From Cryptomeria japonica (taxonomy: Eukaryota > Streptophyta > Pinopsida > Cupressales > Cupressaceae): a DNA stretch of 64,000 nt. How positions within the stretch are numbered: position 1 is the first letter of the stretch; the number at the start of each line of letters is the position of its first letter. The notes under the pieces were generated by a model, which did no database searches, was not told the DNA's origin, and saw only the letters and a list, made by a program, of their open reading frames with translations. The DNA lies in assembly GCF_030272615.1 (NCBI RefSeq), contig NC_081413.1:18674285-18738284 (forward strand). The letters run 5' to 3'. The position numbers and the translations under genes were made by a program. This document shows, in pieces, positions 21,485 through 32,399 of the stretch.

Positions 21485-21795
21485 AATTATTGTGAATAGA
21501 TATGACTTTAGTGAAATGGTATGTCTCCAAAAATTAATAGATATAAAATATAATTTAAAATGAATGTAAAGCTTTAGTTGTGATGTAAAAATTATAGTGG
21601 GAAAGACTCCTAAAATCTGATTTATTTTAGACTTAAGGAGATATTGAAGACTCCAATATAGTGAATGGAGAAGAGCATACTATGAAGGATTAGTGAACCA
21701 TTAAAAGAAAATCTGAAGAGGAAATTGGAGTAGATTCTTAGAGAGAATAGTCTGATTACTTTGTTTTATATTTGTGAAATAATTGAGGCAGATTT
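21485..21795 (+). repeat. LTR2, left piece (second copy of LTR1)
   Basis: Aligns with LTR1 from about 8070 (ATTATTGTGAATAGATATGAC) to the GGCAGATTT site. It is interrupted there by two-ORF element copy 2. Its first 34 or so bases are missing. Confidence 0.8.
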
Positions 21796-22061
21796 TGTTG
21801 ACATATGGACACTCCAATGAGACATTGTGTGTGATTGAAGGTTTTGTCATTGATGGCACCTTGCAATCCTATGGCACCGGCAAAGACATTATACCGGCAA
21901 AGCATTACACAGGCAACCTTGCAATCCTATGACTCCGGCAAAGACATTATACCGGCTAAGCATTAATCAAACAGAACAATGCATCGACATCAACAAAATC
22001 AATGTACACCGGCACCAGCACAGAGGCTGACAAGATTTTTGATATGTAATATTTTGTTTAT
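21796..22061 (+). repeat. Copy 2 5' LTR, left piece
   Basis: TGTTGACATATGGACACTCC matches the 3' LTR at 35797. It contains two imperfect copies of a 57-62 bp unit starting CCTTGCAATCCTATGG. It is interrupted at TTTAT (22057-22061). Confidence 0.9.
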
Positions 22062-23753
22062 TGTCGCATCCTAAAATTGCGACACTTGCAATTTCGATTG
22101 CATTTGGGTCTTCATGATGGCAGCGCAACGCTGAACCTGAATGGAGACCCCGAAACCTGCTTGCGACATCAAAAACTGCATATTTCTGCACCTTGGCCTG
22201 ATCCTTCCTTGCACCCTGCTGTCCCGGGAGGTGGGACCATGGTGCCCAATGCCCTGGTCCCTGGCCCTATTTTGGGCCCGGTCTCTTGTTGGGCATCGGG
22301 TCTTTAAGTTTGCAATTCGGAAAACAATACTTCTAGGTTGGCCTAAGGTCGGAAAAATCAGTCTCTCAACCCTAATTGACAAGTATATAAACTACTTTTC
22401 CTCTCCTAGAAAGGGGGCAAGAAAATAAGCAAGAGCAAGGCGTGGAAGCGATATTCAAACATTCAAACATTCAAGCATTCAAGCATTCCTTCAAGCAATT
22501 GAGTATTCTAAGTCTCCATTCAAGGCTAAGTGTTAAATTCAAAGACAAGGATTCAACCATTGAAGAGGAGATCACTTACAACATACAAAATACAACATTC
22601 ATTACACCTTCGCATGTAAGAATACAAACATTCTTACAACAAGGTATCAGTACTTGTTTACATTACAAACATTTACATTTACAACATTCTCATTTCTTGG
22701 TTAATTCCAAAACTAGTGTTTGACCTAAAGGCAAACCCCTAATCCCTAACCCCCCAATCGTCCTCTATTTTCTGTGTGTAGGTTGCAGGTACGCGGCTGT
22801 AATTGAAGATCTGGAATCCTTGTGCAGAGACGAGCAGATCCCCCTTCATTTCGCGGATTTTTCGAAGGACTGTGTGCACTCTGGGCGCCATCGTCCCGTC
22901 AACTTTCGCTCAAATTTGCAGAACAGCATCGTCTCGACATTTTACTGCTAATTTCAGGTCCGTAGCTTCATCCTGTGTCCCTATCTCCGTTTATAAGTGA
23001 ATCTTTCTTACTTTACATGCATTCCTAGTTCAATCATTCTATCTACATTCTTTACAAAAGAGGGTATCCTTGATGTCTTAACCCTTGAAACTCATTTAGA
23101 ATCCAGTCTTGCATTGTGTGAGATTGGATCTTGTGGATTTCAACCCCTCTTTTGAATGTAAAGTCTCTCCTAAGTGAAAACCGTCAACCCTAGTGACCCT
23201 CCTTTCTCTCTCCTTGGAGTGGAGTGGGGGGAACAACTAGGGTTCGATTTTTCCGCTTTACATTTTTTGTAGGTTGCAGGTACGTGGTTGTAATTGAAGA
23301 TCTGGAATCCTTGTGCAGAGACGAGTAGATCCCCCTTCGTTTCGCGGATTTGTCGGAGGACTGTGTGCACTCCGGGCGCCATCGTCCCGTCAACTTTCGC
23401 TCAAATTTGCAGAACAGCATCGTCTCGACATTTTACTACTAATTTCAGGTCCGTAGCTTCATCCTATATCCCTATCTCCATTTATAAGTGAATCTTTCTT
23501 ACTTTACATGCATTCCTAGTTCAATCATTCTATCTACATTCTTTACAAAAGAGGGTATCCTTGATGTCTTAACCCTTGAAACTCATTTATAATCCAGTCT
23601 TGCATTGTGTGAGATTGGATCTTGTGGATTTCAACCCCTCTTTTGAATGTAAAGTCTCTCCTAAGTGAAAACCGTCAACCCTAGTGACCCTCCTTTCTCT
23701 CTCCTTGGAGTGGAGTGGGGGGAACAACTAGGGTTCGATTTTTCCGCTTTACA
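22062..23753 (+). repeat. 5' LTR of the nested Gypsy, with 491-bp tandem duplication
   Basis: TGTCGCATCC...GCTTTACA. A 491-bp segment starting GTAGGTTGCAGGTACG at 22778 is repeated from 23269. Removing one unit (491) and a 47-bp segment (22751-22797) absent from the other LTR gives exactly the 1,154 bp of the 3' LTR. TATATAA at 22384-22390 is a likely TATA box. Confidence 0.9.
22778..23753 (+). repeat. 491-bp tandem duplication inside the LTR
   Basis: Copy A is 22778-23268 and copy B starts at 23269. Both contain the motif GGACTGTGTGCACTC and the GGTTCGATTTTTCCGC end. Only one unit is present in the 3' LTR, so the duplication arose after or during insertion, or in one LTR only. Confidence 0.9.
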
Positions 23754-23756
23754 TTT

Positions 23757-23775
23757 TGGTGAACCCGACGTGAAC
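23757..23775 (+). promoter_or_regulatory. PBS, tRNA not assigned
   Basis: TGGTGAACCCGACGTGAAC three bases after the LTR end. The same TTTGGTGAACCCGACGTGAA follows the LTR of the Gypsy at 58589-64000 (twice), which supports PBS function. I could not match it to a specific tRNA from memory. Confidence 0.7.
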
Positions 23776-25029
23776 ATCCTAATTCTGATTATTCATGGTT
23801 AGATCTGAAAAATTGGCTTCCTTAATTACATTTCCATGTTTGATCTTTTGCAAATTTTAGAGGTTAATTGCATAAAGACCCTAAAATTTTCTTTTTAGTA
23901 ATTGAGCTTGTGAAATGTTTAATTGTTAATGCTTGTTTTAGATCTACCCTTCTATTGCAAATTGTCAATTCATATTTGTGCTTTAATTCTGAAAATTAAG
24001 TGGTTAAGTGTCAAAACCCTAATTTTTAAAAACCCTCTTGATTCAACCTTTGACTGATAATTTCACTAATCAAAACACCTCCAAATCGGCTGTAACTTTG
24101 GATTCCGCAACAAAATCATAATATCTCTCATCCTTGAAAATTTTGAAAAAAGTTGCGAGGACCATGTGCACCCCGAGCGCCATCATCCCCGACGTTTTTT
24201 CTGAAATTTCGGGAGCTAGATCTTACTGTATTTTTCTGCTAAAATCCAAAATTTTGACTGATTTTATTAATTTTAACACTTTCAAAATTAAAGTCAAAGT
24301 TGGTCTAGTGATTGCTTGGATAAAGGCTTATAATCATTCAAAAATTGTTGAAATTGAAATTTTTGTTAAAATTGTGTTTCTTACAGTCCTAAATCTGAAA
24401 AGTGTGTTGGCATTCATTCGAAATTTCAATGCTTTGTTCAAATTTTTGCAGTTTGTGACTTTTGAAATTAAGTGTTTAATTGCATCAACCTTGAATTCCA
24501 CTTTCAAAATTGAATTTTGCATGAAATTGAGTCAACTTTTAAATTTCAAAGCTTGCACTGCTTTTAGTATTCCCTCTAAAATCATAAAATTTAAAATTTC
24601 AGTTTCCCTCTCTTTTTCAAAATTCAAATTTTGCATTTTTTCAACAATCTTGGTAGGGTTCAACTTTGAGATTACAACTTTATTTTGGCCTACCTACAGA
24701 TCGTAAAATCACTCAATTTTTTCAGATTAGCTTTAAAATCATCATAACTTTCATCCCTGAAAATTTCGAAAAAAGTTGTGAGGACCGTGTGCACACCGTT
24801 CGCCACGGTCCCTGACATTTTTTCCGAAATTTCGGGAGATTGTCCTGATTGCATTTAACAGCTTAAATCTAGGAGATTGGCTGATTTTATTGAAATTTGC
24901 TACCTCTAAAATTCAAAATCTTCTCTCTCTCTTTAGTGCATGAGTTTTACAACAATAAGCCCTACTTACACTATTCCCGTTAGATGAAGCCTTAGAATTA
25001 AGTCCTTCCAAGATTTAATTACCGAGGAG
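23776..25029 (+). other. Leader of the nested Gypsy with two diverged motif repeats
   Basis: Untranslated leader. Two roughly 130-bp segments (about 24113-24246 and 24736-24866) repeat each other and contain the GAGGACC.TGTGCAC motif also present in both LTRs. No convincing protein; ORFs here are uninterrupted by chance. Confidence 0.7.
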
Positions 25030-25563
25030 ATGGAACCTAATTTGAATGGCCTTTTTAACGAGGACATGGGTAATTCCTCTAATCCTCTTAATGATGAAGA
25101 AGCTCTCCATGAGGTTCCTGTAGAACAACTTTTGAAATTGGATAACCAATTTGATGATTTTCAGCAATGGATGTCTCAAGAATATCCTGATAGTCAAGCT
25201 CTTTCATTAATTGAGGGTCTAAAATGTATGGTTCAAAGTGATAAGAATGGAATTGAAATTTTGCATGGTATTGCACACATTGTGGATTCAAATGTGATGC
25301 CGATGAAAAGTTGTGCCGAAACTTTAGGTTATACACAACCTCCTACTCAAGTCAATCATTCTATTCCTTTGACGACTTCTATTGCTAGTATACCTACTTT
25401 TACATCAAACATAATGACTACTTCAATACAAGACATTCCACCTATGATCACCAGTCATGGGGGCAATCCTTCCTCTTCAATCAACCCTCTTCCTTCATTC
25501 AATCCAACTTCTTCATTCATTCCTTCAATGAGTGTTCCTATTATATCTCCACAAATAACATGA
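25030..25563 (+). CDS. Gag N-terminal ORF of the nested Gypsy
   Basis: 177 residues from MEPNLNGLFN at 25030. The N-terminal third is acidic; the rest is rich in Pro, Ser and Thr with no domain recognised. It ends at TGA 25561-25563, overlapping the next ATG (25560-25562) by four bases (ATGA), with the downstream ORF in the -1 frame. The Pro/Ser-rich, GGN-containing style continues across the overlap, so the two ORFs probably formed one gag, either by frameshift mutation or by termination-reinitiation. Confidence 0.65.
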   Translation: MEPNLNGLFNEDMGNSSNPLNDEEALHEVPVEQLLKLDNQFDDFQQWMSQEYPDSQALSLIEGLKCMVQSDKNGIEILHGIAHIVDSNVMPMKSCAETLGYTQPPTQVNHSIPLTTSIASIPTFTSNIMTTSIQDIPPMITSHGGNPSSSINPLPSFNPTSSFIPSMSVPIISPQIT

Positions 25564-28388
25564 CGCAAGGGGGCAATTCATTTAACCCTTCCATTCCTCC
25601 TTGTAGTGTTCCTCCTTTCCAATCATCTCCTATGACTAACTATCATAGTGTCCCACCACCTTACTCTCAATCAATACCTTCTTTCAACAACATAATACTT
25701 CCATCACAATCTAACACGTCTAATATGAACTCTTCGACTGAAGCGACCATTAACAATCTTGCACAAACTGTCTCTTCTTTACAGCAACAAATTGCCTCTA
25801 TGAATCAATCTAAGTTTAGTGTGCCCACATTTGATGTTGCGAGCCCACTTTCTCTTGACATTGTTAGAGCTATCCCCCCTAAACATGTTGAAATCCCGCA
25901 ATTGGAGCTTTATAATGGTAAGGGTGATCCTCTAACACATGTTAAGACCTTTCAAACAATATGTACCGATTTTGCTTATGACCAAAGGTTGCTTGCAAAA
26001 CTGTTTACTAGAACATTAAGAGATAAAGCCCTACAATGGTATTGCTCGTTGCCTTCTTATTCTATTACTTCTTTCAAACAACTTGCAAATGCTTTTATTC
26101 AACAATTTCAAAACAATATAAGTCCTAAAGTTACTTTGATTGATTTAATGCATTGTAAACAAGGTGTTAAAGAAAGAGTGACTGATTTCATTGGTAGATA
26201 TAAGCATTTGTATGCTCAGATTTCTTTTCCAGTACCTGACAATGATATTCAAAGAATCTTTATTTCTAATTTACAAAAAGATATTAGAGAAAAACTTCTA
26301 TTTTCTGAGTTTACTTCTTTCCAACAGTTGTGCGCAACTCTTCACAATTATCAACTGACTGTGAGTCAAATGGAACAAGCAAATCCTATGGCTCCGAGTG
26401 ATAAGGGTGATAGTAGTCAACAACCATTTGGGAAGTTTAAACCGAACAGAGAGTTCATTAAGTTCAATGAAAACATCATCAACAACAATGTGAATGCAGC
26501 ATCAGGTGTGCCTCCTATTTCTAAGTTTTTCAAGAAAGAAACAAAGTTTACTCCTTTGAATGAATCATTGCATAGTATTATGAATAAGTTATTGGAACAA
26601 AATGTGCTTACTCTCCCTCCTATAAGCCAAATAGATCCTGCAAAGATTAATTCACCCTATTTTGATAACAAATCTTTTTGTCAATTTCATCGTCAACCTG
26701 GGCATGATACTGAAAAATGTTTTGCTTTAAAGGGTAAAATTCAAGATTTGATTGATAATAATACTATCTCTGTTTCTGGTGTGAATGATAAAGGCAACAC
26801 ATCTGTAGCTCCTCCTAACCAAAATCTTAGGATTTTTACTGATCCATTACCTTCTCATACCTCTAATGTGATTGATACTAATGATTCCTCTGTCTCACCT
26901 GATGATCTTGTGTCTATGACTCCGAATGTGATTAACCTTGTGGAGCAGCAGAAAATCCCTAAAGAACCTTCCATCACATTTGATTCCAGTGAAACTATCA
27001 GGGCACCTGATGGTCCTTTATATATAGTTGCAAAAGTCAAGAATACACCTTGTCGTGGAGTGCTTATTGATCCTTCTTGTATGATTAATATCATTACTGA
27101 AGAATTTCTTTTTACTTTGCAATTGAATCAAGTGATTTATGACAAAACAAATGTGGTTGTGAAACTATTTGATGCATTTTCTTCTCCTGCAATTGGTTCT
27201 ATTACATTACCTATTGTGGTCCATAACAAATACCTTGATATGGACTTTGCTATTATTCCATCATCCGAACAATTTCGTGTGAAGCTAGGCTATCCTTGGC
27301 TATCTTCCATGAAAGCTATTGCTTCTCCTATTCACAAGTGTTTGAAATTTCCCCATAATGGTGAAATTGTTACTATCAATCATAGCCTCTTTAAACCAGC
27401 TGAAAGAACTTCTAGTGTTCCTATTGATTATTTTTGGCCTAAACAATTCCAATCCCTTCCACCGCGGAGTGATCATCTTTTCAAATCTTATCAAAAGTGG
27501 AAAAAAGATATGATCCTATCTCTAAGTGAACCTAGAACACCCAAACTTGATATTCCTATCATTCTTGAGAAGGAAGTTCTTCCTTTGAAAGATAAAACTA
27601 ATGTCTTTCCTCAAGAAGATTCCCAACTCATCCCTATGAATGTGACTACGTCTATGACTAATAAATTTTCTAAAGGTAGACCTATACCTCCTCGTCATGA
27701 TGGACTTGGTCTCCTTCCTAAACCAAATATTCCTCCTTTATATGGAGCAGTTCCTCCTCCTTCCTCTTATAGAGAGAAGAGACCTTCCTCTTCTCCTATT
27801 GTTCAACCTAAGAGACCACAACCTAAACACCCAAGTGATAAGGATGAGAACATTCCTCCTCCTCAATCTTCTCAACTTCCTACTAAGACTAGACGAAATC
27901 GTTCTGCACGTGAACGCCGATGAAAGCGTCGTCTTAGAGCTCAGGCAGCTGCTTCTCAAACTTTGCAATCCCCAAAAACACCTTCAGTTAGTATTATTCC
28001 ATTTTCTCCTCAGCCGAAAATTGAGCCAAAATCTCCTAAACATAAGATGCATGATAGTCTTGATCCTGTGCGAGTTAAAGATCCTATTTTTATAAATCTT
28101 GATGATGATATAGATGAAAATGTTAATCATGATGAAAATGTTACTCCTCTTTCTTCTGATAGTGAATATGAATATGTTGATGTTGATAACCATTTATCTA
28201 ATGCATTTTCTAAAGCACTTATCCTTGCTCCTAGACAAGAACAACGTGGCTTGGAACATGAACATAGCCCTTGTTTGGATCTTGTGATAGCTCCATCTGC
28301 TGTGTTGGATGTTCCTCCTCTAGCGTGTTTCCTACCTTCCCGAAATATTGATCAGCAAGATCGGGGGGTGGATGACATGCTAGACTAG
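25560..28388 (+). pseudogene. Gypsy gag with decayed protease and proline-rich tail
   Basis: Open 25560-27923, then in the same frame 27924-28388 after a single TGA (27921-27923). Order: a Pro/Ser-rich N-terminus; retrotransposon gag domain (HVKTFQTICTDFAYDQR, LRDKALQWYCSLPSYSI, LANAFIQQFQNNI, about residues 125-210); a CCHH-like knuckle CQFHRQPGHDTEKC (about residue 375); a protease-like region with LIDPSCMINI in place of the usual LIDGGS/A and LGYPWL near residue 580; then a basic Pro-rich tail (PPIPPRHDGLG). The Asp remains but the following Gly-Gly/Ser is Pro-Ser, so protease activity is doubtful. After the stop the frame continues KRRLRAQAAA and ends at 28388. The TGA sits in a CGA-like Arg context. 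Nothing from RT or integrase follows. Confidence 0.85.
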
Positions 28389-29140
28389 TTTCATTAGCAT
28401 AGCAGACTCTCTCCTCCTCTCTTGATCTCTTTTGTTACTTCTTCTATGTGTTATTCTCATTTTTCTATTTGTTGTCTTTAGTGTTGTCTACTTGAGGATG
28501 ATGCAAAGCATTGAGATCTCTTGATCTCTCTCATGTTGACTCAAAAGACACATGTGTTCCCTTCTTCTAGGTGACCTTCCTTGATTGGGGAATGAAGAAC
28601 AATTATGCATACATACATATGATATACATGAATTATCATACAGCATACTGACCCTGAGGAAAGCGAAGTCACCTCGTGCTTTGTGTTTTGTGTCTATTAT
28701 TCTTGGGTTTATCTCACACTTGGGGGCTAAATCCTTGTGATAACGTGCTCCTTTCCCTTCTCATTTCTTATATGTATCACTACCTTAAAGCAATCACCCT
28801 CGATGAGGCATGTGCGATCGCTTTAATGTAGGGGGGCATACACCTCGTCCATATCTCTTCAAGATACTTGAAAGTTTCTTGCCGAACTTAGCTTTGCCTT
28901 GAAAATTTTTGGTATTTTTCTTGCATGACTCATAGTGAGGGAACCTTACTACTGACAGTCATGGTTCTCCCTTGTGATCTTCCCTTTTACTTTGTCAATC
29001 GAAGTCGTAAGATCCTTAGTCCACTGGGGGCTTGGTGTATCTTTCCTCCTTGACGTGGTGAAAGTCTTTCAACATTGTTTCCTTGTACTTTACCGGAAGT
29101 ATGCGCGTACGCTTATACTCCCGCTAAAGTGGGGGCTAAA
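28389..29140 (+). other. 3' untranslated region and PPT of the nested Gypsy
   Basis: No gene. It ends CTAAAGTGGGGGCTAAA (about 29124-29140), a PPT directly before TGTAGTGTCC. Confidence 0.75.
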
Positions 29141-30294
29141 TGTAGTGTCCTAAAATTGCGACACTTGCAATTTTGACTACATTTGGGTCTTCATGATGGC
29201 GGCCCAACATTGAACCTGAATGGAGACCCCGAAACCTGCTTGCGACATCAAAAACTGCATATTTCTGCACCTTGGCCTGATCTTTCCTTGCACCCTGCTG
29301 TCCCGGGAGGTGGGACCATGGTGCCCAGTGCCCTGGTCCCTGGCCCTATTTTGGGCCCGGTCTCTTGTTGGGCATCGGGTCTTTAAGTTTGCAATTTGAA
29401 AAACAGTACTTCTAGGTCGGCCTAAGGTCGGAAAAATCAGTCTCTCAACCCTAATTGACAAGTATATAAACTACTTTTCCTCTCCTAGAAAGGGGGGAAG
29501 GAAACAAGCAAGCGCAAGGTGCAGAAGCGATATTCAAACATTCAAACATTCAAGCATTCAAGCATTCCTTCAAGCAATTGAGTATTCTAAGTCTCCATTC
29601 AAGGCTAAGTGTTGCATTCAAAGACAAGGATTCAACCATTGAAGAGGAGATCACTTACAACATACAAAATACAACATTCATTACACCTTCGCATGTAAGA
29701 ATACAAACATTCTTACAACAAGGTATCAGTACTTGTTTACATTACAAACATTTAAATTTACAACATTCTCATTTCTTGGTTAATTCCAAAACCGGGGTTT
29801 GACCTAAAGGCAAACCCCTAATCCCTAACTGTAATTGAAGATCTGGAATCCTTGTGCAGAGATGAGCAGATCCCCCTTCATTTCGCGGATTTTTCGGAGG
29901 ACCGTGTGCACTCCGGGCGCCATCGTCTCGTCAAATTTCGCTCAAATTTGCAGAACAACATCGTCTCAACATTTTATTGCTAATTTCAGGTCCGTAGCTT
30001 CATCCTATGTCCCTATCTCCGTTTATAAGTGAATCTTTCTTACTTTACATGCATTCCTAGTTCAATCATTCTATCTACATTCTTTACAAAAGAGGGTATC
30101 CTTGATGTCTTAACCCTTGAAACTCATTTAGAATCTAGTCTTGCATTATGTGAGATTGGATCTTGTGGATTTCAACCCCTCTTTTGAATGTAAAGTCTCT
30201 CCTAAGTGAAAACCATCAACCCTAGTGACCCTCCTTTCTCTCTCCTTGGAGTGGAGTGGGGGGAACAACTAGGGTTCGATTTTTCCGCTTTACA
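29141..30294 (+). repeat. 3' LTR of the nested Gypsy
   Basis: TGTAGTGTCC...GCTTTACA, 1,154 bases, aligned to 22062-23753 apart from the 491-bp duplication and 47-bp gap. The first 80 bases differ at about ten positions, later parts much less. TATATAA is at about 29463. Confidence 0.95.
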
Positions 30295-30299
30295 TTTAT

Positions 30300-30870
30300 C
30301 ATTGTAAGCCGACTTGGCAAATTGTAAAATGAATTGTATATAAAAGAGATCATTGTAGATATTTGTAGGATATATAGAGAGTATGTAATAAATAAAATAT
30401 AAGGCAGACCTAATGTGCGAATTGTAGGTCAAGGGTATATGTAAAGAACAGAGCAATAACCGGTACTGAATCTGGCATTGAAGATGCTATTGTAAAGCAG
30501 TACAGAATATTGGATTTGTGTAAATCCTCTTTGTAAGTCAGTGTGACTTCTTGTTGAGCAGTGAGCTCTAGGCAGTTGGCCTTCCTGCATGTGCAGGCCC
30601 CTATTGTAAGTAATATTCTCTTATTGGCCAGTAAGTGAATATTGTGGGTCACAAATCCCACCGAGGTTTTTCCCACACCGGGTTTCCTTAGTAAACATCT
30701 TGTGTTATGGTGTTCTTTTCATGTGGATGCTTTTGATTTTGTTATTTACATTATTTCTTGCATACCGGTATACTGTTACTTCATATTCTGCATATTCAGT
30801 TTCAAGAAAATCTCACCACCGGTCAGATACTGATTCACCCCCCCTCTCAGTATCTGTGGGAACCCTAACA
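30300..30870 (+). repeat. Copy 2 5' LTR, right piece
   Basis: Resumes after the second TTTAT (30295-30299) in exact register with 36110 onward. TATATAAAAG at 30337-30346 is a likely TATA box. It ends GGGAACCCTAACA at 30870. Confidence 0.9.
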
Positions 30871-30872
30871 AT

Positions 30873-30884
30873 TGGTATCAGAGC
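30873..30884 (+). promoter_or_regulatory. PBS matching tRNA-iMet
   Basis: TGGTATCAGAGC two bases after the LTR end, the common plant Copia PBS. It places this pol-less element with Copia-type replication. Confidence 0.95.
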
Positions 30885-30941
30885 TTGGTCCTCTACTTTC
30901 AGAAGCCTAACAGCTTGAGGAAGATCTTGACACCGGTAAAG

Positions 30942-32098
30942 ATGGAAAATCTGATGAAGCAACTTGAAGGAACTCTTACTGACTATGATACAGAGAAGTT
31001 GAAAAATATCAAATTAGAAGATGATTTAAAAGTAGCTCAGGACATTATTCAAGCACTTCAAGAAAATCTTACTGCTACAAGAAACAAGAGAAGAGAACTT
31101 TGTGAAAAGTTACAAAATGAAAATGATGAAAAGGAATCATTAAATGATATGATGAGCAAATTGAAACAAGAGATCATGACAACAAAAAATGAAATGCAGG
31201 ACATGACTATGAGATTCTGCAAAGAGATTGAGGACAGAAAGAGGAATGAAGAAGAATTGACCAGAAGACTAAGTGATGCAGCAAATGAGAACACAAGACT
31301 TAGCTATGAAAATGATATGTTGAAGACAGATCTGATGCATACTCAAAATGACTCAAATGAACTAATGAGACAAAAAGAGATCTTGGAAAGGAACTGGAAA
31401 GTGCAAATCAACACAAAGAAAAATTCAAGAAAAGCTCAGAAGAACTTGGTACCTTATTGAAGAACCAAAAACCCAAAGGTGACACTTCTAGAGTTGGATT
31501 TGAAGTTGGAGAAAGCTCCGGTACTGCAAATACCCAAGATCAAAGCAAACCGGTAAGACCCTCTATTACTTACAAATTCAATGGAAAATGATTTAACTGT
31601 AATAAATATGGTCATAAGGCAAATGAATGTAGATCTAGAAATTATCAGAACATCAATCCTCCCATCGGTCAATGCACCAAATGCAACAAAATTGGTCATA
31701 ACTCTGAAAATTGTAGAATGAATGTAAGATGTTATGTTTGTGGAAGATTTGGTCATTTATCAAATAAATGCAGAATGCAAACCGACATAGGTTATGGGAA
31801 AGGTATTTAGAAAAATAATGTAACTTGTTATGCATGTAACAAAATTGGTCATATTGCAAAAGTCTATAGAAGCAAAGGTACACCAGTAGATAACAAAAGT
31901 ACCAGCTCGAAAGGTAAAGAAAAGGTTGAAGAGGTTAAGCAAGAATTTTCAAAGCAATGGATTAGAAAAGGTAATCTAAATATTGGGGTTACTCCTCCAC
32001 TGGTAGAACCAAGAAATGCTTCACCGGTAGGACAATATGATGCTCCACCGGTAGGACAGAGCAATGCTCCACCGGCAGGATGTTCTTCATCAAATTAA
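30942..32098 (+). pseudogene. ORF1 of copy 2: coiled-coil, CCHC gag-like protein
   Basis: The first ATG after the PBS (MENLMKQLEGTL) opens about 150 residues of highly charged coiled coil. A one-base frameshift near 31388-31395 moves the frame; it then continues with four knuckles: one with the first Cys codon changed to TGA (FNCNKYGHKANEC), then CTKCNKIGHNSENC, CYVCGRFGHLSNKC and CYACNKIGHIAKVY with the last Cys changed to Tyr. It ends with Pro/Gly-rich short repeats (PPVGQ, APPVGQ) and TAA at 32096-32098. The layout equals ORF1 of copy 1. The likely role is RNA packaging; no capsid fold can be claimed from sequence alone. Confidence 0.8.
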
Positions 32099-32226
32099 AG
32101 AAAATTATCTTGAGGGTTTGGCAATTTAATGACACATGTGCTATTATTCCCTCGGTTAGAGAAAAGAAGTTGAAAATCCTTCATTACCAGCAAATAAAGT
32201 TGAATACATCACTGGCAGACAATTAA

Positions 32227-32264
32227 TGTGGTAGGTGGTAGAAAAGGCTTTATAAATTAAGTTT
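32227..32264 (+). promoter_or_regulatory. Internal TATA-like leader upstream of ORF2 (copy 2)
   Basis: GTGGTAGGTGG at 32228-32238 followed by CTTTATAAATTAAG, then about 140 bases to ATG 32400. It corresponds to 1344-1374 in copy 1. Confidence 0.45.
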
Positions 32265-32399
32265 TTGGCTCCATTTCATTTCACCGTGAATTCAAACTTT
32301 CAGAAAGCGCGAAGATTCCCGAGCTAAGGCATTCCAAGCAAAGAGGCAAAGCACTTCAGCAATCAGTCCATCCAAAGGCAGAAAAAGGTATTTATCATC

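Larger units (their letters stand above)
22062..30294 (+). mobile_element. Gag-only Ty3/Gypsy-type element nested in the copy 2 LTR
   Basis: 8,233 bases flanked by the TSD TTTAT (22057-22061 and 30295-30299), with LTRs of 1,692 and 1,154 bp, PBS, leader, gag plus decayed protease, and PPT (about 29126-29140). RT, RNase H and integrase are absent, so it is a large non-autonomous element. It is the youngest of the three-level stack by position. Confidence 0.9.

Noticed and set aside
22803-23491. 65-residue ORFs (MKIWNPCAE...) repeated in the LTRs of the nested Gypsy
   Set aside because: They repeat only because the LTR segment is duplicated; LTR R/U5 position and no known domain make translation unlikely.
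24134-24706. 190-residue ORF in the Gypsy leader
   Set aside because: Phe/Ile/Lys-rich reading of AT-rich leader that overlaps the repeated non-coding motif.
30873-30884. tRNA gene
   Set aside because: Only the 12-base primer-binding complement is present, with no cloverleaf around it. No full tRNA or rRNA gene was seen elsewhere either.
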